Source: Dehalococcoidales bacterium
Lineage (GTDB): Bacteria; Chloroflexota; Dehalococcoidia; Dehalococcoidales; UBA2162
Direction of reading: 5' to 3'
Assembly: GCA_002685815.1 (NCBI GenBank)
Contig: NYYM01000090.1
Span: 1-7,122, forward strand
Length of the DNA stretch: 7,122 nt
The position numbers and the translations under genes are program-made. Of the stretch, positions 1 to 5,157 are shown one piece after another. Below the pieces are notes generated by a model. It saw nothing but the letters and a program-made list of their open reading frames with translations, ran no database searches and had not been told where the DNA came from. Within the stretch, counting starts at the first letter, position 1. Every line of letters begins with the position of its first letter.

Positions 1-1
1 C

Positions 2-70
2 GTCTTCCTCGTCGGCTGCATAGTTTTCCTCATACCCCTGGTTGCGGGCTGGAATAGAAGAGGAGAATGA
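2..70 (+). CDS. C-terminal end of a membrane protein (partial)
   Basis: Only the last 22 codons and a TGA stop (68-70) are inside the window. The frame starting at base 2 is open from the window edge and encodes a strongly hydrophobic stretch (VFLVGCIVFLIPLVAGW) followed by a short charged tail NRRGE. That is what a final transmembrane helix with a positive cytoplasmic end looks like. The family cannot be told from so little. The stop codon lies 14 bp before the left end of the first mini-element, so the insertion seems to have spared the gene but may have replaced its natural terminator. Confidence 0.5.
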   Translation, partial: VFLVGCIVFLIPLVAGWNRRGE

Positions 71-84
71 AAACGACAGAACCA

Positions 85-104
85 TGCCATGCCCCCAAAA
101 AGGT
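85..104 (+). repeat. Left terminal inverted repeat of mini-element 1
   Basis: Twenty bases that are the exact reverse complement of 306-325; one further base outside (A84/T326) also pairs. Beyond the perfect part the two arms stay similar (ATCCA versus TACCA). Confidence 0.8.
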
Positions 105-150
105 ATCCAGTTGAGGTGTTAGACTGGAACTGAAAAAAGGGGGGTAAAAC

Positions 151-291
151 ATGGTAAGGAAATCGCATACACCGGAGCAGATTATCAATAAACTGAGGGA
201 AGCGGAGCTTCTGCTGAATCAAGGGAGTACCGTTAAAGAGGCCAGCAGGAAGATAGGAGTGACCGAACAGACCTACTATCGGTGGCTCTAA
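151..291 (+). CDS. 46-aa helix-turn-helix remnant of IS3-family OrfA, copy 1
   Basis: The product starts MVRKSHTPEQIINKLREAE and ends TEQTYYRWL followed by TAA. This is the recognisable N-terminal DNA-binding part of an IS3-family OrfA (HTH_Tnp_1/transposase_8 type): helix 1 at about residues 8-22, then the helix-turn-helix at about 27-46. Full OrfA proteins are about twice as long and continue past YYRW with more charged residues and a leucine-rich dimerisation segment, all absent here. A good Shine-Dalgarno (AAAGGGGGG ending at 144, six bases before ATG) suggests it can still be translated. It cannot catalyse transposition. It might bind the element ends or interfere with a full transposase, but that is speculation. 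A second version lies at 1507-1647. Confidence 0.7.
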   Translation: MVRKSHTPEQIINKLREAELLLNQGSTVKEASRKIGVTEQTYYRWL

Positions 292-305
292 CTTAACCAG
301 TGGTA

Positions 306-325
306 ACCTTTTTGGGGGCATGGCA
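306..325 (-). repeat. Right terminal inverted repeat of mini-element 1
   Basis: Exact partner of 85-104. The same end sequence recurs in inverted orientation at 1473-1492 as the inward end of mini-element 2. Confidence 0.8.
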
Positions 326-331
326 TCATGC

Positions 332-1213
332 TTATTCTCCCCGACTTGGTCGGCCAATCGTCTGATCTAAGAACGCTATCAAATCGTTCCAGTACGGCTC
401 CTGGACGACAAAGAACAGTTCGTGGCCGTCATCTTCGTAAGATGGATAAATAGTCAGCACTACCTCTTTGCCAGCCGTACTTAGGGCGTCCTCCACGTCG
501 TGCGCAATTTGCACGTGGTTGGTTTGGTACAGATCGTTCTCTGACACGAACACCCTGACAGGCGCTACGATGGACGAGACATGTTGCAGCGTTTGCTCCA
601 TCACGTTTTTCCCGTGGGCAGGCGCCATTAGTACCACCGCGTGCATGCTCTGTGGCTGTTCGATAGTAGCCTGTAAAGTGAGCAGCCCACCGCGCGAGAA
701 GCCTATCAGACCGACCCGGTTGGGATCAGCGTCGGCGTGTGACCTGAGTTGGCTAAGCGCAGCCAGCACCTGCTCGAGGTGGCCAGTGAGGTGCCTAGTC
801 TCTGGGCGCTTCTCTGAACGCGCTAAGTAGCCGGCTTCCGCTAAAGCGCGGCATGTGCCGAGCATGTCGCCGCCGACGACTGTTCCCAGTCCGCCATGAT
901 TGTACAGTACGGCAGGGAACGGTCCGGCGCCCGCTGGGCGACATACATAAGACCCATCGGCCAATTTCTCCACGCTGACTGTCGCCGGGACATCTGCGGC
1001 TGGCGCAGTGAGGCTCGGGGAAGATGTGGATGTAGCCGTAGAGGTGGGTGGCACTGGCGTAGGTGTAGCAGATGATTCTTCTGGGTAGATATACTTTACC
1101 CCAGGTGGTGCCAGCCGAGGAGGCCCCGGTGGAGCAGGCACCTCCTTAATAGCGGCGTTACAGCCTGTGAAGAATATGGCAATAAGAAGGAATATACCTA
1201 TCGGTTTGACCAT
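332..1213 (-). CDS. Secreted lipoprotein, alpha/beta hydrolase (dienelactone hydrolase-like)
   Basis: A 293-aa protein with a lipoprotein signal peptide: Lys3, a hydrophobic core (residues 5-15) and a lipobox FTGC with Cys18 as the predicted lipidated residue. A Pro/Thr/Ser-rich linker (about 25-78) would hold the enzyme away from the membrane. The hydrolase fold follows: NHGG (105-108) at the oxyanion region, the nucleophile elbow GFSRG with Ser173, a probable acid at Asp227 (SENDLY) and a probable catalytic His264 (DDGHE). It resembles dienelactone-hydrolase/prolyl-oligopeptidase-like esterases; the substrate cannot be predicted. ATG at 1213 is chosen because it gives the signal peptide; the upstream GGGAG is only a modest ribosome site. 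The stop codon lies 6 bp from mini-element 1, and the gene is the only cargo between the two elements. All triad residues are present, so it is probably functional. Confidence 0.85.
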   Translation of the reverse strand: MVKPIGIFLLIAIFFTGCNAAIKEVPAPPGPPRLAPPGVKYIYPEESSATPTPVPPTSTATSTSSPSLTAPAADVPATVSVEKLADGSYVCRPAGAGPFPAVLYNHGGLGTVVGGDMLGTCRALAEAGYLARSEKRPETRHLTGHLEQVLAALSQLRSHADADPNRVGLIGFSRGGLLTLQATIEQPQSMHAVVLMAPAHGKNVMEQTLQHVSSIVAPVRVFVSENDLYQTNHVQIAHDVEDALSTAGKEVVLTIYPSYEDDGHELFFVVQEPYWNDLIAFLDQTIGRPSRGE

Positions 1214-1472
1214 CTCACTTCACTCCCGTCCTCGCCTCAATTGCCGTGTTCTTTCTTCCAAGCCAAACGGAACTTTGTCTGCACCTGTAAGATTTGCCGA
1301 TATAGAGGTAGGTATGGGTAGGGTTGCCTTGAGGGTCTTTATCAGTGTTAGTGCCAACGACTGGGCCACACACTGAAATACTTGTACCGATGTAATCTTT
1401 GTCCTGATCCCAATTGATTTCTCTCTCCCGAATGCAGGTTGGTGTTTACACGCCCCTGTCGCATGAAAGTGG
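1214..1472. other. Intergenic stretch upstream of the lipoprotein hydrolase
   Basis: About 260 bp between the hydrolase start and mini-element 2. Open frames here (for example 1220-1498 minus) have no convincing ribosome site or recognisable protein and run into the element end. I see no clear -35/-10 pair for the hydrolase, so its promoter may be weak or lie in or near mini-element 2. Confidence 0.5.
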
Positions 1473-1701
1473 TGCCATGCCCCCAAAAAGGTTACCACTG
1501 GTTAAGTTAGAGCCACCGATAGTAGGTATGGACATTGACGCTGATCTTTTTGCTGATTACGGCAACGGTTTCTCCTCGTTGAAGAAGTAATTCCGCCTCT
1601 CGGAGCTTGTTGATGATCTGTTCCGGTGTGTATCCCTTTTTGGCCATTTGCTTCCCCCTCTTACGTAATTATAGCTGGTACCGTTTTAGGGGGGCAGGTC
1701 A
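1473..1701 (-). mobile_element. IS3-type mini-element, copy 2 (229 bp), inverted relative to copy 1
   Basis: Read on the minus strand, the element runs from TG at 1701 to CA at 1473. Its outer end (TGACCTGCCCCCCTAAAA, from 1701 inward) is an imperfect partner of its inner end (TGCCATGCCCCCAAAAAG, from 1473), sharing the TGCCCCC and AAAA blocks and then GGT.ACC. As in copy 1 it holds just one 46-codon OrfA remnant. Its inner 55 bp are identical to copy 1, while the rest is clearly diverged, so it is not simply a recent duplicate. No flanking direct repeat of its own is visible. Confidence 0.7.
1507..1647 (-). CDS. 46-aa helix-turn-helix remnant of IS3-family OrfA, copy 2
   Basis: The product starts MAKKGYTPEQIINKLREAE and ends HTYYRWL followed by TAA, the same length and stop position as the copy at 151-291. 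I count 31 identical residues out of 46. Residues 7-22 are identical in protein, yet 11 of those 16 codons differ by synonymous changes, so the two descend from coding sequences that diverged under protein-level selection. From codon 41 onward the DNA is identical. The Shine-Dalgarno GAGGGGG (1660-1654) sits six bases before ATG. Like copy 1 it is only the N-terminal DNA-binding part of a transposase; the distal OrfA region and OrfB are missing. Confidence 0.7.
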   Translation of the reverse strand: MAKKGYTPEQIINKLREAELLLQRGETVAVISKKISVNVHTYYRWL

Positions 1702-1778
1702 ACCGTACAGTGCACATTGCCCATGCCACCTAACAGTCAATCAAAGGATAAGATATCAGTTCTGCCTATTGATACCCC

Positions 1779-1863
1779 TGGTGGGGAAGGGGGGACTCGA
1801 ACCCCCACGTCTTGCGACACCAGATCCTAAGTCTGGCCCGTCTGCCAATTCCGGCACTCCCCC
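1779..1863 (-). tRNA. tRNA-Leu (anticodon UAG)
   Basis: On the minus strand an 85-nt class II tRNA folds fully. The acceptor is GGGGGAG (1863-1857) paired with CTTCCCC (one G-U), followed by discriminator A1782 and an encoded CCA (1781-1779). The D stem is CCG/CGG with the Leu-like loop GAATTGGCAGA. The anticodon arm CCAGA-CTTAGGA-TCTGG gives anticodon UAG, reading CUA and other CUN codons. The variable arm is GTC-GCAA-GAC, and the T arm GGGGG-TTCGAGT-CCCCC. The long variable arm and the D loop support leucine. Its 3' end points at mini-element 2, about 77 bp away. Confidence 0.93.
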
Positions 1864-2163
1864 CGGTGGACGTCAGCAAATGTTAGCAAGAAATCGGGGC
1901 TTGTGTCCACAGCGGGAGAGACAGACAGGAAAGATGGAGACATTGCCGCCGGGGCGGCTAATTTGTCCGAAGGCGGAATCAGATTAGGAACCAGGAGGGA
2001 CTGAGGATGCCGTCTTTCTTCTCTGCAATGCTTTAACCCCTTGGAAAGTGTTGGATCGGACAGGTCCATAGCGCTCTCCAACGGCTCTGCCGAACTAGGG
2101 CGGACAGAATATCGGACTGGTTTCAGTCATTATCTCAATACCTTTTTGACCGTACCTGCCATT
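1864..2163. other. Gene-poor stretch between tRNA-Leu and the acpS promoter
   Basis: No convincing gene lies here; the open frames overlapping it run through the tRNA. It holds a perfect GC-rich inverted repeat, GCCGCC-GG-GGCGGC (1945-1958), followed on the plus strand by TAATTTG. A smaller hairpin, GACTG-GTTT-CAGTC, is at 2115-2128. The first could be a weak terminator or part of the tRNA leader on the minus strand; neither has a proper T tract. I see no clear promoter for the tRNA. Confidence 0.45.
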
Positions 2164-2191
2164 TTGAATAGGTTTGAGTTAGTGCTAGAAT
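2164..2191 (+). promoter_or_regulatory. Candidate sigma-70 promoter for acpS
   Basis: TTGAAT (2164-2169) and TAGAAT (2186-2191) are separated by 16 bp, with TGC directly before the -10 box, i.e. an extended -10. Transcription would start near 2198, giving a leader of about 20 nt before acpS. Confidence 0.45.
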
Positions 2192-2216
2192 GTAAACCTG
2201 AAAGGCAAGTCTGCTA

Positions 2217-2582
2217 ATGCATTGTGTCGGCGTTGACATAATAGAAATAGCTCGTATTCAGGCGGCTATCGACCGCTGGGGAGAGCGTTTCTTTCAGAGA
2301 ATCTATACCGAGGCGGAACTCAGCCTGTGTCGCAGCAGACCTGGGCCCTTGGCTTGCCGGTTTGCCGCCAAGGAAGCGGTCATGAAAGCCCTAGGAACCG
2401 GGGTGAGAGGTATCAGTTGGAGAGAGATAGAGATATTGTCTGAAAGGAGTGGTAAACCCTTGGTTAACTTGCTTGGCAAGGCGAGAGACAAAGCTGATAG
2501 TTTAGGCCTGGATGATCTGTCTGTCAGCCTCTCCGATTCCAAGGAATACGCTGTCGCTTTTGTCGTTGGGGAGACCAGATAA
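2217..2582 (+). CDS. acpS: Holo-[acyl-carrier-protein] synthase (4'-phosphopantetheinyl transferase)
   Basis: The enzyme moves the 4'-phosphopantetheine arm of coenzyme A onto a serine of acyl carrier protein, making it active for fatty-acid synthesis in the cytoplasm. The 121-aa length is normal for the AcpS type, which works as a trimer. The family signatures are present: GVDIIEI (residues 5-11) with the metal-binding Asp7, and RFAAKEAVMKALGTG (48-62) with the second metal ligand Glu53 and the CoA-binding lysine region. The C-terminal SLSDSKEYAVAFV matches the usual final strands (the family has SxSH/SD.. there). The ATG at 2217 puts VGVD at the expected position; AAAGG upstream is a modest ribosome site. 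The gene stands alone with its own candidate promoter, and the next plus-strand feature is a non-coding RNA. Confidence 0.95.
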   Translation: MHCVGVDIIEIARIQAAIDRWGERFFQRIYTEAELSLCRSRPGPLACRFAAKEAVMKALGTGVRGISWREIEILSERSGKPLVNLLGKARDKADSLGLDDLSVSLSDSKEYAVAFVVGETR

Positions 2583-2671
2583 GGCGGCTCTCAATGGAAA
2601 CTCCAGCCTGTCCATCGCGATTTTCCCGGAAAGGCACCACGGAAAATGGCAGGGTTTCCGCCATCGACAAC
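2583..2671 (+). repeat. Inverted repeats in the acpS 3' region
   Basis: ATTTTCC (2620-2626) pairs perfectly with GGAAAAT (2641-2647), and outside them GGAAAC (2596-2601) pairs with GTTTCC (2654-2659). Together they make a long imperfect hairpin after acpS. No T tract follows, so it is not a standard intrinsic terminator. It could protect the acpS 3' end or separate acpS from the next promoter. Confidence 0.35.
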
Positions 2672-2700
2672 TTGACAGCCGCTCCCGATTATGGTTAAAT
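2672..2700 (+). promoter_or_regulatory. Strong sigma-70 type promoter for the structured RNA
   Basis: A perfect -35 box TTGACA (2672-2677) is followed, after exactly 17 bp, by TTAAAT (2695-2700) in an AT-rich patch. The predicted start is about 2706-2708. This is the best promoter in the window by eye. Confidence 0.65.
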
Positions 2701-2754
2701 ATATTGTAAGGAGCTACCTGAAACCATCCGAGTTTTTGCTTCGGGAGGAGAATC

Positions 2755-2799
2755 ATGAGGCTTCATGCAATGTTGAGGGTCTGGCAGGTTGATAATTGA
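2755..2799 (+). CDS. Possible 14-aa peptide inside the structured RNA
   Basis: ATG at 2755 follows GGGAGGAG (2743-2750) at near-ideal spacing, one of the best Shine-Dalgarno sites in the window. The frame gives MRLHAMLRVWQVDN and stops with TGA at 2797. It has no run of one amino acid of the kind expected in a biosynthetic attenuator (one Trp, one His). Codon 2 and the stop codon lie in the two arms of the GGCTTCA/TGAAGCC stem, so a translating ribosome would open that stem. Translation is inferred, and the purine-rich site could serve another purpose. Confidence 0.4.
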   Translation: MRLHAMLRVWQVDN

Positions 2800-2932
2800 A
2801 GCCCTGTCGCAGGGCAGGGCAGCAGAAACTCGAGCCCTACTCGATACCGTAAGTCAGAGACCAGTCTCGTAACGAGAGGTCTGCTACAGTGGTGAACACC
2901 GCGAGTGAGTTGGATCGAGACAGACAGGATTG

Positions 2933-2969
2933 AAATGGAGAGCATTTAACCGTGCTCTCCATTTTTTTT
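2933..2969 (+). terminator. Intrinsic terminator of the structured RNA
   Basis: AAATGGAGAGCA (2933-2944) pairs perfectly over 12 bp with TGCTCTCCATTT (2953-2964) around an 8-nt loop. The arm runs into eight T residues (2962-2969). On the minus strand only three Ts follow the hairpin, so it would work poorly for the hydrolase gene coming from the other side. Confidence 0.9.
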
Positions 2970-3098
2970 GGGAATCGGATGTCACGCAAGCAGTTCCGCA
3001 CTTTTGGCGGGGCAAAGGCCTGCAGCACGGTCATCATGGGACCCGGAGTGAGACTGTGAAGTCTTGAAGAACAGGGAAACGGTTGCTCCGTGCGCAGT

Positions 3099-3743
3099 CT
3101 AAAGGTGTTTGAAACCGGATGCGAGGAAAGTGGCAACCTTTTGGGCCACTTCTTCTTCATGACCGGCCCAGAAATGGTCGGCTCCTGGTATGACGTGGTA
3201 TTGCTCGGGGTGAGGAACGTCCTTGATATGCTGCCGGAACCCCTCCAGCGGAATCATTTGGTCGGTTTCCCCGACGACCAGCAATTTAGGCCGGCCGTAT
3301 CCCTTTAGCTGTTCCCAATCAAGTTCCGATAGCGGGGCCGATACCAAGACCAGCAGACTAGCCCGTTCATCCTGAAGGGCAACGCGTAAGGCGACTACGG
3401 CCCCAAAAGAGTATCCCGCCAACCCGACTTTCCCGCCATTGATTTCGGGAGATGACAGGACAAAATCCAGGGCGGCTTTAACATCTTCCTGCTCGGTAAT
3501 GCCTTCTCCAAAGCTACCTTCACTGCCGCCCACTCCCCTAAAGTTAAACCGGAAAGCGGCTACTGCCTGCTCTGCCAGTTTTTGACAGATAGTGGTGACC
3601 ACCTGATTCAGCATATCGCCGCCCCTCGGGGGGTAAGGATGACAGACAATGACGCCGGGGAAGGGCCCCTTCCCCTCAGGTAGGAGCCATTCTCCCTCCA
3701 GGGTAATGTCACCGCAGGTGAACCTGGTCGGAATAAAATTCAA
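3099..3743 (-). CDS. Cytoplasmic alpha/beta hydrolase (COG2945-like)
   Basis: A 214-aa protein of the alpha/beta-hydrolase fold without a signal peptide. It has the features of the COG2945-type predicted hydrolases: HPYPPRGGDM (35-44) at the oxyanion loop, FNFRGVGGSEG (66-76), nucleophile elbow GYSFG with Ser112, acid Asp161 (GETDQMIP) and His190 (GADHFW). The likely reaction is hydrolysis of an ester or similar bond; the substrate is unknown. The start is a TTG at 3743 overlapping the rarA stop (TTGA). It is the only usual start codon before a TGA upstream in the same frame, and the next Met is residue 44, inside the fold, so TTG is well supported. The overlap points to translational coupling with rarA. 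It is unrelated in detail to the lipoprotein hydrolase at 332-1213, being shorter and cytoplasmic. Confidence 0.85.
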   Translation of the reverse strand: MNFIPTRFTCGDITLEGEWLLPEGKGPFPGVIVCHPYPPRGGDMLNQVVTTICQKLAEQAVAAFRFNFRGVGGSEGSFGEGITEQEDVKAALDFVLSSPEINGGKVGLAGYSFGAVVALRVALQDERASLLVLVSAPLSELDWEQLKGYGRPKLLVVGETDQMIPLEGFRQHIKDVPHPEQYHVIPGADHFWAGHEEEVAQKVATFLASGFKHL

Positions 3744-5110
3744 TCGTCTATATACTCTTCTGTCTCAGGTTCACCCTTCTTCTTCTCAGGAGACCACCAT
3801 TTCTTGAGCCGATCCCTAATCTGCTTCTCAAATCCCTGCTCACTGGGAGTATAATACTGGTTACCCTGCAATGAGTCAGGCAGGTTTTGCTGGGGTACAA
3901 AGTGATCGGGGTAATCATGGGCATATTTGTAGCCCTCTCCATAGCCCGTCTGCTTCATAAGTGGAGTCACCGCGTTACGCAGGTGCAGGGGCACGGTATC
4001 AGCCGCTCCCTTTTTAATCTCTTCCTGGACGCGGGAGTATGCCTGATAGAGGGAATTACTCTTGGGAGCTGTTGCCAGGTAGACGGCCGCTTCGGCCAGC
4101 GCTAGATTTGCCTCCGGCATACCCACAAAATGGACTGCCTGCTGGGCTGCCATGGCGATTACCAGCGCCTGAGGGTCAGCCATGCCGATATCCTCCGAGG
4201 CAAAGCGCACCAGGCGGCGGATAATATATTGCGGTTCTTCTCCTGCTTCCACCATCCTCGCCAGCCAGTAAAGAGAGGCGTCCGGGTCTGAGCCCCGCAT
4301 CGATTTGTGAAGGGCTGAAATCAGGTCGTAGTGCTGGTCTCCTGTCTTATCGTAGTTTAAGGCCGGGTGTTGAACGGCATCTTCAATGGTGGCCAGGGAG
4401 ATACGGCGCTTCCCCTGTGCATCCGGCGGCGTGCCAAGGGTTGCCATTTCCAGGGCGTTAAGGGCAATGCGGGCATCACCTTTCGACATGATGATGAGAT
4501 GGTCAATGGCTTCCGCTGCCAGTTCCACGTTCAATGCCCCCAGTCCCTTCAGTCTATCCCTCAGGGCTCTCAGAATTATCACCCGGATTTCATCTTCCAC
4601 CAGAGAGTTCAGGGTAAAGACCTGACACCTGGAGAGGAGTGGGGTGGTAACCTCAAACGAGGGGTTTTCCGTGGTGGCGCCGATGAGGGTCACCGTGCCA
4701 TCCTCGACAAAAGGCAGGATGGCATCCTGTTGAGCCTTGTTAAAACGATGAATTTCATCTATGAAAAGTATTGTTTTCTGCTGGTAGAGTTTGAGACGTT
4801 CTTTAGCCTCTTCGATGACTCGGCGCAGGTCGGCCACCCCGGCGCTGACGGCGCTTACCGGAGCGAAGTGTGAATTAATGCTGTTTGAGATAACAAATGC
4901 CAGGGTAGTCTTGCCGCTGCCCGGAGGACCCCAAAGGACGACCGATGGCAGACGCCCGGCTTCAATAGCCTTCCTCAGCACCCTACCTTCACCCACCAGG
5001 TGACCCTGCCCCACAAACTCGTGAAAAGAGGACGGTCTCATCCTGGTGGCCAAGGGTGCCTGTTGTCCTTTCTGCTCCTCAGCCTTCAGCTCAAACATAT
5101 CCTTATTCAT
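3740..5110 (-). CDS. rarA: Replication-associated recombination protein RarA (MgsA), AAA+ ATPase
   Basis: RarA/MgsA proteins (relatives of eukaryotic WRNIP1/Mgs1 and clamp loaders) act as tetrameric ATPases at stalled replication forks and bind SSB-coated DNA ends. The 456-aa length is usual. The order of motifs is complete: GQGHL (34-38), Walker [10 protein letters not shown] (61-69), Walker B with the RarA-type [12 protein letters not shown] (118-129), sensor 1 GATTENPSF (144-152), LLSRC with a probable arginine finger Arg161, and sensor 2 GDAR (211-214). The tetramerisation region follows, with [20 protein letters not shown] (260-279) and the usual [16 protein letters not shown] near 397-412. 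ATG at 5110 has GGGTGAG about 8 bases upstream; Met5 is an alternative. It lies 47 bp after the nitroreductase and overlaps the next hydrolase by 3 bp, so the three probably form one transcript. Confidence 0.96.
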   Translation of the reverse strand: MNKDMFELKAEEQKGQQAPLATRMRPSSFHEFVGQGHLVGEGRVLRKAIEAGRLPSVVLWGPPGSGKTTLAFVISNSINSHFAPVSAVSAGVADLRRVIEEAKERLKLYQQKTILFIDEIHRFNKAQQDAILPFVEDGTVTLIGATTENPSFEVTTPLLSRCQVFTLNSLVEDEIRVIILRALRDRLKGLGALNVELAAEAIDHLIIMSKGDARIALNALEMATLGTPPDAQGKRRISLATIEDAVQHPALNYDKTGDQHYDLISALHKSMRGSDPDASLYWLARMVEAGEEPQYIIRRLVRFASEDIGMADPQALVIAMAAQQAVHFVGMPEANLALAEAAVYLATAPKSNSLYQAYSRVQEEIKKGAADTVPLHLRNAVTPLMKQTGYGEGYKYAHDYPDHFVPQQNLPDSLQGNQYYTPSEQGFEKQIRDRLKKWWSPEKKKGEPETEEYIDD

Positions 5111-5157
5111 CGTGTGTTCTCACCCATTGTGTCCGCTTTCTTTCGATCCGGTCATGA

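Larger units (their letters stand above)
85..325 (+). mobile_element. IS3-type mini-element, copy 1 (241 bp)
   Basis: The element runs from TG at 85 to CA at 325, the end dinucleotides typical of the IS3 family. It is bounded by a perfect 20-bp terminal inverted repeat (TGCCATGCCCCCAAAAAGGT at 85-104, reverse complement at 306-325). Inside is only the start of an OrfA-type transposase gene (151-291). The rest of OrfA and the whole catalytic OrfB are missing, so it cannot move by itself and is best described as a MITE-like internal-deletion derivative. No direct repeat flanks it (ACCA left, TCAT right). Confidence 0.75.
85..1701. mobile_element. Putative composite block: two inverted IS3-type mini-elements around a hydrolase gene
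   Basis: Two related mini-elements (85-325 and 1473-1701) face each other in opposite orientation and enclose 1.15 kb holding one complete gene. Their inward ends are identical over 55 bp in inverted orientation (271-325 and 1473-1527). The four bases outside the outer ends are ACCA (81-84) and ACCG (1702-1705). A 3/4 match fits an old 3-4 bp target duplication of the IS3 type but could be chance. Neither element alone has a flanking duplication, which would also be expected if the pair moved as one unit. There is no transposase here, so movement would need one supplied in trans. The composite interpretation is an inference. Confidence 0.45.
2707..2969 (+). ncRNA. Unrecognised structured RNA with its own promoter and terminator (about 263 nt)
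   Basis: The transcript lies between a strong promoter and a strong terminator, and no protein gene follows on this strand. Visible stems: CCGA/TCGG hairpin (about 2728-2744); GGCTTCA (2759-2765) with TGAAGCC (2797-2803); GCCCTG-TCG-CAGGGC (2801-2815), which shares 2801-2803 with the previous stem so the two exclude each other; AGGGC (2816-2820) with GCCCT (2834-2838); CTCGAT (2840-2845) with ATCGAG (2914-2919) enclosing the bulged hairpin AGACC-AG-TCTCG-TAA-CGAGA-GGTCT (2858-2882). I could not match it to RNase P, tmRNA, SRP RNA, 6S RNA or a common riboswitch from memory. A 14-codon reading frame with a good ribosome site lies in its 5' part, so it may be a dual-function or leader-type RNA. 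Exact ends are estimates. Confidence 0.6.

Noticed and set aside
81..329. Target-site duplication around mini-element 1 alone.
   Set aside because: Flanks ACCA and TCAT do not match; mini-element 2 (GTGG/ACCG) has none either.
1220..1498. Minus-strand open frame of 92 codons upstream of the lipoprotein hydrolase.
   Set aside because: It starts inside the mini-element end, has no ribosome site and has no recognisable protein character.
1607..1987. Plus-strand open frame of 126 codons.
   Set aside because: It runs antisense through mini-element 2 and the tRNA-Leu gene; a phrase such as GKGGLEPPRLATPDPKSG is the usual false translation of a tRNA-Leu complement.
1827..2081. Minus-strand open frame of 84 codons.
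   Set aside because: Its end is the 5' half of the tRNA (GECRNWQTGQT is a typical tRNA translation), and nothing supports it as a protein.
2883..2906. GTGGTGAACACCGCG resembles the T-box core (GGGTGGNACCGCG).
   Set aside because: Extra bases break the conserved core, the following terminator does not pair with it, and no aminoacyl-tRNA synthetase or amino-acid gene follows on the plus strand.
2707..2969. Possible RNase P RNA, tmRNA, 6S RNA or SRP RNA.
   Set aside because: I found no GAGGAAAGTC-type RNase P core, no tRNA-like ends or Ala-rich tag frame of tmRNA, no single long rod with a central bulge as in 6S, and no SRP GGAA/GCAG loop.
2837..3160. Minus-strand open frame of 107 codons over the structured RNA and terminator.
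   Set aside because: It is antisense to a perfect terminator hairpin and overlaps the hydrolase C-terminus in another frame.
4367..4873. Long plus-strand open frame of 168 codons.
   Set aside because: It is a shadow on the opposite strand of rarA, whose protein motifs are unmistakable.
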